From the NCBI GenBank assembly GCA_916700875.1, contig CAKAKS010000060.1, positions 2,713,334 through 2,777,333 of the forward strand: a stretch of 64,000 nt of DNA, written 5' to 3'. The translations under genes and the position numbers were made by a program. Shown in pieces: positions 58,481-64,000 of the stretch. Position 1 is the first letter of the stretch. Each line of letters begins with the position of its first letter. This DNA comes from Sebastes aleutianus (Eukaryota > Chordata > Actinopteri > Perciformes > Sebastidae). The notes under the pieces are model-generated. The model did no database searches. It had not been told where the DNA came from and saw nothing but the letters and a program-made list of their open reading frames with translations.

Positions 58481-59736
58481 AGCGTTGCAGTGCGAGAGCA
58501 TCGGCGGATTATTTCCTCTCACCGACCGGCCAACACAACAACACCAAATAAACCAGGGAATGAATCCTGAACTGTCCAAAAAAACAATATAATTAATCCA
58601 GTCAATTAAAAACAACATGGCATTTGATTAGTGTGATGCTCCACAGCATCAAACCAAACTTTTGGTGTCAGCTCATCACTAAGCTACTACAGCAGTGAAA
58701 GATGTTTTTGTCCGATGCAGTGAATTGTGGAGAAAGAGGAAACATTTTAATCATTTTCATCTATTTTATCAAACAAAACTGGCCTCTTTTTAACACACTG
58801 TTTAGTTTTCATCCAGAACACACGATTACAGTTCACACTCCCCCCTCAACAAGCACCACCTCACCACTTGGGGGCGATAGCGAGCGTGTGGTAATGAGTC
58901 AGGTCTTTTTTTTTTTTTTTTTTTTTACTCCAACCCGTTAGAGGTACAGTAACTGCTCCTGAGGGATTTCTATCACAATTAAGGCCAGTGTGGCCTGTGA
59001 TGTTCTGACAGTAGCCCTATATGCCTGAACTGATGACAGGATCACACCACAGTATAGATATGGTAATGAGTGACAGTATAGACACAGTGGCGTGCAGCTT
59101 TCTGAACGTACAGGCAAGAGAGGCCCACCTGGGTCTTTGAATAAATCTGCACGGGGTGTCAATCATGTCGCCTTGCTTCGTGATCAGAAGGAAACAGAAA
59201 GAGAGGAGGCAATGAGAGAGGGAGGACAGAGAGAGGTGCAGGAAAAAGAAGAGCAGAGATATAATGACTGGAAGTAGAACTCGCTCACGATTACAGTTTA
59301 TGCCCGTTGTGGTGACTGCTGATCAGAGCTTGACAGTTATATGAGAAAGCCAAAGAGCAGTCGATGTAAAATAATTCTAACTAACAGTTCCTCCATTTTT
59401 TGTTCTCTCAGTTTTGTAAGTTTTTGCTCTAGGATTTTAAATCTTTTGACTGTTGTTTGGTCATTCTAGCGTGTGGTAATTTAACAATAAAATAGGCGTT
59501 GATTTGAATTTTGGACCTGAACAGCTATGAGCACTCAAACAGACTTATAATCTGTACATGAATACAATAGAAAGGTACCCGAACATTGAAATCAGAGCTC
59601 CTTTTTACACACACAACTTCCTCATGTGGAGGAAACGAGAGATCTCAAGATAAAATTGTGTCATCGCAGCATCTCAAAATCATTCTTTGTGTTAATGTAT
59701 TTTATTTATCTTGTGATTAGGCCCACATGATTGTAA

Positions 59737-60210
59737 TTAAAGAGGACATATTCTGCTTATTTTTCAGGTGAATACTTGTATTTGGGGTTTCTACTAGAAC
59801 ATGTTTATATGCTTTAATGTTCAAAAAATGCTTCATTTTTCTCACACCGGCTGTGCTACAGCACCTCTTTTCACCCTCTGTCTGAAACGCGTAGTTTGAG
59901 TACCCGAAAAGCCCAGTCTGCTCTGACTGGTCAGCTGGCCCACACTCTGTTGTGATTGGTCAGCCAAACCGAACTCTGTGGACTCCGCTCCAGCTCCACC
60001 CTAACTAGCTGTGGTTGAGGGCGTGCCAAACTAGCCGCTAGGCAGGTATTATGCAAATGTGTTACTTAGTGACATCATCACGTTACAGAAGTGAGACATT
60101 TTAGGCAGTTCAGGAACAGTGTGTCTGTGGGGGAGAGTAACTCCCTTTGGTGTGGACTTTGGGCTTCGTAACTTTGCTGTCCTTTTACATGTCCAAAACA
60201 TGATATATTA
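59737..60210 (+). mobile_element. TTAA-type MITE, 3'-truncated
   Basis: It starts TTAAAGAGGACATATTCTGC, then GGGTTTCTACTAGAACATG and GTGATTGGTCAGCC, a combination I recall from a dispersed teleost repeat. The matching inverted end is not found, so it is probably truncated near 60200. Confidence 0.65.
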
Positions 60211-62131
60211 TTTAGTCATATTTACATCTAATTTCCTTCACATGTGTTGTTTGCTTGAGTAAGACGTGTGTCCAGTCCAAACACTCCAGCGTGCAAATGC
60301 TGTTCTATTTTGTGTCCAGCACCCCTCCCGCTGAAGTTTTGTGGACTTTCACACTAACTATTCTAGCCAGTTATAAAGTAATATGTACATGCCAATGCAT
60401 GTATTTTCATAATCACACAAGGAATTAGTAGTCACTCTATAATTGTAATGTAAATGTGCTTGTGTCCTCCTATCTAATTCATGGCCGGGTACCTGCAGGT
60501 TTTTGAAAACACATGCATCAATTTAAAGGCCCTAAAAATAGAGATCCTATAATAATGTATGCATGTTTAAAGAATATTTTAATATAAAATCCTATCATGA
60601 TCTTCTTTTAGGAGCGTGGTACACATTTGTACATATGCAGGTGTGATTGCGGAACAGGCTGTTTTCTTATTTCCTTTGCTTCATTACATGCAGTTAGAAA
60701 TCACAGACATATACTTTTCATCCCTAAAAAAGAGAAGAGTTTGAGAAGTTTCTCCGGCTGTGTTGAATCTGAAACAGGTTGCTTTGGCAGCATTTCTGAA
60801 TTAATTGTGGTTGTTGGTTTTAAATTCAGTTCTCGAAAGCATTATAAATTGTCTTGAGATAATTAAAATTGGCAGACCTCTCTTTCTCGCTTACTTCTGT
60901 CTGTCTTTTCCTTTCTCCCTCTTTTATACACATGCATACACAAATTCACTCAACCTCTCTCTCTCTCTATCTGCCTTCCCTCTACCTCCTACCTTTGGTG
61001 TGTTTTGCATGGTGCCTGGCTGTTTAGAGGCAGTATGCATATGTATGGGCGAGACGGTGGATCGTGACGGGATCTGACATGCGGGGACAAGATCAAAGCG
61101 CTCCATCTGATCCCATAAAAACAGACGCAAACCCTCCTCTCATCCTTACAAAACCCCCACTGATAGTCAACTCTGCCAGCCCTGACTCCTCCATCTTCTC
61201 TCCTCTCCTCCTGCCTTGTTTTTTCTCTCGTTTTTCCCTCCATCCCAGCATGCCGCATGCCCACGTCAAGGCCTGCCTGCCTGCCTGCCCGACTTTGCGA
61301 TTACGCCCTGTGATAAACAATGGCCCGTTTAGCTCATAAAGCAGGAGTGTTGTGCATAATGCTTACAATAAAAGATAGCATCTCTTCACTCATCTTATTT
61401 ACCTCTCCCACGGTGGCATGGGCGACGGGGCTGTTCTATATAAATACCGCGGGGAGGAAGGAAAGGGGAAGGAAATGCAGATGCAGACATACATCTGCTA
61501 GTCAAATAAAGTCTCTGCCAAGTCGGTTGATGAGAGGAAAACAGGACTATTTAAATATGCGTTTGAGCTTAGAGCCAGGTGATAAAGGCGCCATTTTAAA
61601 GCTGCTCCATCCTTCCTGGTAAGTGAGCTTAAAATGTCCTCTCAACTAGCGTCGGATGACATATCACATTTAGATTCATCTTTATGGAACATATAGATTG
61701 ATATGGAAGCCAGAACACATTTTCCTTTCTATCTCTCCACCTCCCCATCTTTAATTCCCTGCTTTTTCTCTCCTTTCCCTCCCTCCCTCTCATTCTCCTT
61801 TGCCCCCCCCCCCCCCTTCTTCTTCCAGTAAGGAAGATGTATGAGTTTGAATTATTGATTCAGACACATGCTACATGCTGCTTGGAGTCATTATTTGTTC
61901 AGGTGAGTGTCATGCTGCTCGCTATGAAACAGATACCACGGGGATTAAGCGACACAATCAGGACTTAAAGACAGCCGCCCTCCCTAAAATAACATGGCCC
62001 TCGCTGCAAGACGAATGCTCCCCAAAACCCGACTTCATTTGTTTATGACTCGCACATTAGTCATTCTGTGTCTAAATTATAGCACAGGGGTAAAGATTAA
62101 TTCAAGCACAGGCTTTTTCTATTGTTTTTAC

Positions 62132-62132
<1 letters not shown>
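60211..62132. other. Intronic sequence with conserved-looking blocks
   Basis: 61310-61640 (ACAATGGCCCGTTTAGCTC, TGCATAATGCTTAC, TCTATATAAATACCGCGG) and 61900-62115 (GGTAAAGATTAATTC) are repeat-free and motif-rich. The first includes a TATA-like TATATAAATA. A C-run lies at 61804-61816. No exon recognised. Confidence 0.35.

Positions 62133-62211
<79 letters not shown>
62133..62211 (+). repeat. (TG)n microsatellite, about 39 units
   Basis: An uninterrupted TG run 0.84 kb upstream of exon B. Confidence 0.97.
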
Positions 62212-62213
<2 letters not shown>

Positions 62214-62618
62214 CTTTAATAACACAGCAGATGTATATAGGCGCAAACATCCTACACATTGTAAACTTAAAAACGCTGCTTTTGTTGGGTGGTAGGTGTC
62301 GGCACGAAGAGCAGACGGACGTCCAGAGTAAAGAAAGAACAGCATGCATATACTGTAGTCACATGTTTTGGCTCCACAAACACCACACGTGATAGATTTG
62401 CAGTTATCGGATTGACACTGACTATCCAAAGCAGAGATGGCGATGTGAGCCGAGGTCGGAAGGACGTGTTTGTAGAGAGGTTAAGATGGAGGGAAGCTCT
62501 GGTGCAGGAGCCTTAAGAGAGAGGCGGGAGGTAAAATGTTGCTAACTGTTCATTTAGCCCTGGCTAAGTGGTCAGGGACGCTGGACAGGTGAACTCTATT
62601 CTCCCCGCTGGCCCTGCG

Positions 62619-62620
<2 letters not shown>

Positions 62621-62663
<43 letters not shown>
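62621..62663 (+). repeat. (TG)n microsatellite
   Basis: About 21 TG units 0.38 kb upstream of exon B. Confidence 0.96.
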
Positions 62664-62664
<1 letters not shown>

Positions 62665-62796
62665 ACTGTAACAGAATTTCTCTAGTCCTCTGGGCCCTGG
62701 TGCAAAGCAGAGAATAAATGGTAGAGGTGGCAGGCCAGGACAGAAAAATCAATGCCTGCTTATACAGACATGACACACCAGCAGCCAACTGCATTC

Positions 62797-62797
62797 T

Positions 62798-62830
<33 letters not shown>
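62797..62830 (+). repeat. (TG)n microsatellite, interrupted
   Basis: A TG run with one TTTG interruption, passing into GAGAGAG; 0.22 kb upstream of exon B. Confidence 0.93.
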
Positions 62831-62838
<8 letters not shown>

Positions 62839-62978
62839 CGTGGGCGTAGATGTACAGCACGCAGTCATACGGCCCCGTGCTCCGTGGCTGCGAGTGCGAA
62901 TACCCAGCAACCCCCATTTCCTCTCTCGCAGGGTAGATTGTTGAGCATTTTACGTCAGCTTTGGGATCAGTAAATAAC

Positions 62979-63046
62979 TCTTCGTTTTTTCTCCCCCCAC
63001 CCCCCCGACCCCCCCACCCCCTTCCTCTGCCTCGCTTCTCCTGCAG
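62979..63046 (+). promoter_or_regulatory. C-rich polypyrimidine tract and 3' splice site
   Basis: About 68 nt of almost pure pyrimidine precede the AG at 63045-63046. The tract begins with a T-run and turns into long C-runs broken only by single A or GA. A plausible branch site (TAAATAAC) lies at about 62971-62978, roughly 70 nt from the acceptor and further than usual. C-rich tracts of this kind are known binding sites for poly(C)-binding proteins. The opposite strand is G-run rich. Confidence 0.7.
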
Positions 63047-63213
63047 GAAGTTTGAATGCGAGTTGTGCGATCGCTCCTTCAGTGAAAAATGGGCCCTGAA
63101 CAACCACATGAAACTGCACAGTGGGGAGAAACCGTACAAGTGCGCCTGGCCGTCCTGCCACTACGCCTTCCTCAACCTGTCGGCCATGAAGGACCACTAC
63201 AGGACACACACAG
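63047..63213 (+). CDS. znf407: Internal exon, C2H2 zinc-finger protein (ZNF407-like): two complete fingers
   Basis: This 167-nt exon is bounded by CTGCAG upstream and GTGAGA downstream. The first G completes the Arg codon begun at 36630-36631, followed by 55 codons and a trailing G, so it ends in phase 1. Numbering from the first full codon (Lys1), finger 1 is Cys4-x2-Cys7-x12-His20-x3-His24, with Phe11 and Leu17 as core residues. The linker SGEKPYK is close to the classical TGEKP linker. Finger 2 is Cys32-x4-Cys37-x12-His50-x3-His54, with Phe41 and Met47. Its wider C-x4-C knuckle (CAWPSC) is typical of a sub-class that includes GLI/ZIC-like fingers. The exon stops at HTG, just before the EK of the next linker, so a following exon should open with a finger starting near its 5' end. 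The motifs SFSEKWALNNHMKLH and SAMKDHYRTHTGE resemble what I recall of ZNF407. Codons are intact with no frameshift, so this looks functional. Confidence 0.9.
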
Positions 63214-64000
63214 GTGAGACGATGAGAGCTGGTAACCTCCACCGTGAGCCGTTTACTGCCGCACTCCTCCACAAACACGTCGACTGACACTCTAAAGTGC
63301 AAAATTCATGATTTTCACAGGCAAATAGTGTTTTCAGAGTGTGGGACAAAAGGTCATTTATCAAGAAACACTAAACTTGGATCAGACAAAATGTGCTTTT
63401 TCATTCTTCTACAGACAAAATTAACTGTGAAAATCTCACATTAATTATGAATCTTCACAGCTTTGTTTGGAAAAAAAAACATACACACGTTTTTGGCTGA
63501 TAATAGCCACGACTTGTCCATCTGTACTGATATTCAACATCCAGACAAAGTCGAGAACTAGTTCTTGGCCGTCTTGCAGACACTCTTTTGTCGGATGGGT
63601 AAACCCTGTACATCCTGATCCCGACAGGACCGTCACAGTTATATGATGTATAATCAGCCAGTTATATTTGAGACAAGTAATAGCCAAAGAGAGAAGGGAA
63701 AAGATTTCATGTTTGTTTTTGTTTTCTGCCATCCTCCAGACTCAGAGGGTTGCTTGATGAGGGAATTGAGATTGTGTGTATTCCCTAAATCCAACTGGTC
63801 GTCATGTGTATTTCCCCAAAATCCATCTGGTCACTAAGTGTTTCTTCCTCAAAACCCAGCTGGTCAGCAAGTGTGTGTTCACCAAATCCATCTGATCCTC
63901 CAGAGTGTGTTTTCCCACATTGAAACGGTCCAGTGTTTGTTCCTCTATGATGCAAAACGGGAAAAAAAGGAAATATTTAATTTAAAAAAAAAATGGATTA
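63214..64000 (+). other. znf407: Start of the next intron (phase 1)
   Basis: The intron begins GTGAGA directly after the second finger's HTG and runs past the window edge. It holds no recognisable exon. 63290-63770 is AT-rich single-copy sequence and 63775 onward is a degenerate 33-bp tandem repeat. Confidence 0.75.
63775..63931 (+). repeat. Degenerate minisatellite, about 33-bp period
   Basis: Five consecutive units begin at 63775 (30 bp), 63805, 63838, 63871 (33 bp each) and 63904 (partial). Each has a GTGT start, a T/C-rich stretch, an AAAYCCA-like core and CTGGTC or a close variant, then four to six variable bases. The last unit is the most diverged. Confidence 0.75.

Larger units (their letters stand above)
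53357..59736. other. Intronic sequence with CA arrays and the longest run of conserved-looking DNA
   Basis: 55150-55310 (CTGTTAATTAGATAAGG), 55680-55830, 55880-56330 (AAGATAATTAGG, GTAATTTGATTTACG) and 56860-57170 (CATTAAATTGACAATTTG) are repeat-free, motif-dense blocks. 56412-56446 is a G-quadruplex-type segment. A C-run lies at 58348-58360 and a T-run at 58908-58926. 58060-58210 is GA-rich. No exon recognised. Confidence 0.4.

Noticed and set aside
63445..63732. - strand frame of 95 codons downstream of exon B
   Set aside because: No domain and no splice context; composition as in the surrounding intron.

Overview
The window looks like teleost fish nuclear DNA, probably percomorph. Long TG/CA arrays recur throughout. 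There are many small hAT-type and TTAA-flanked non-autonomous DNA transposons of a kind typical of bony fish. The only recognisable coding sequence is two short spliced exons with canonical GT-AG borders. No operons, bacterial genes, RNA genes or CRISPR arrays are seen.

Both exons are on the + strand and belong to one C2H2 zinc-finger gene. Exon A (36557-36631, 75 nt) carries the histidine half of one finger and a linker. Exon B (63047-63213, 167 nt) carries two complete fingers. Exon A ends in phase 2 and exon B begins in the matching phase, so they join in frame to read RKERKFEC across the junction. The sequence and the very large introns best fit znf407 (ZNF407). The family call is firm. 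The exact symbol rests on remembered similarity and gene architecture.

Layout: 1-36556 is the 3' part of an intron over 36 kb long, 36632-63046 is a 26.4 kb intron, and 63214-64000 is the start of the next intron. About 99.6% of the window is therefore intronic. The introns hold over 30 simple-sequence arrays, the longest about 256 bp of TG at 1816-2071. They also hold at least 15 mobile-element copies, several with readable terminal inverted repeats and 8-bp target duplications, including one element nested in another. Between these lie non-repetitive blocks dense in TAATTA, ATTA and ATGCAAAT-like motifs that look like conserved non-coding elements. Other points of note are a compact CpG-rich island at 43314-43535, a paired CCAAT segment near 9000, and a 33-bp minisatellite just downstream of exon B.

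In mammals ZNF407 neighbours the developmental regulator TSHZ1. One reading is that these introns host long-range enhancers for a neighbour. That is inference and needs a cross-species alignment. I found no convincing new protein-coding or RNA-based system.
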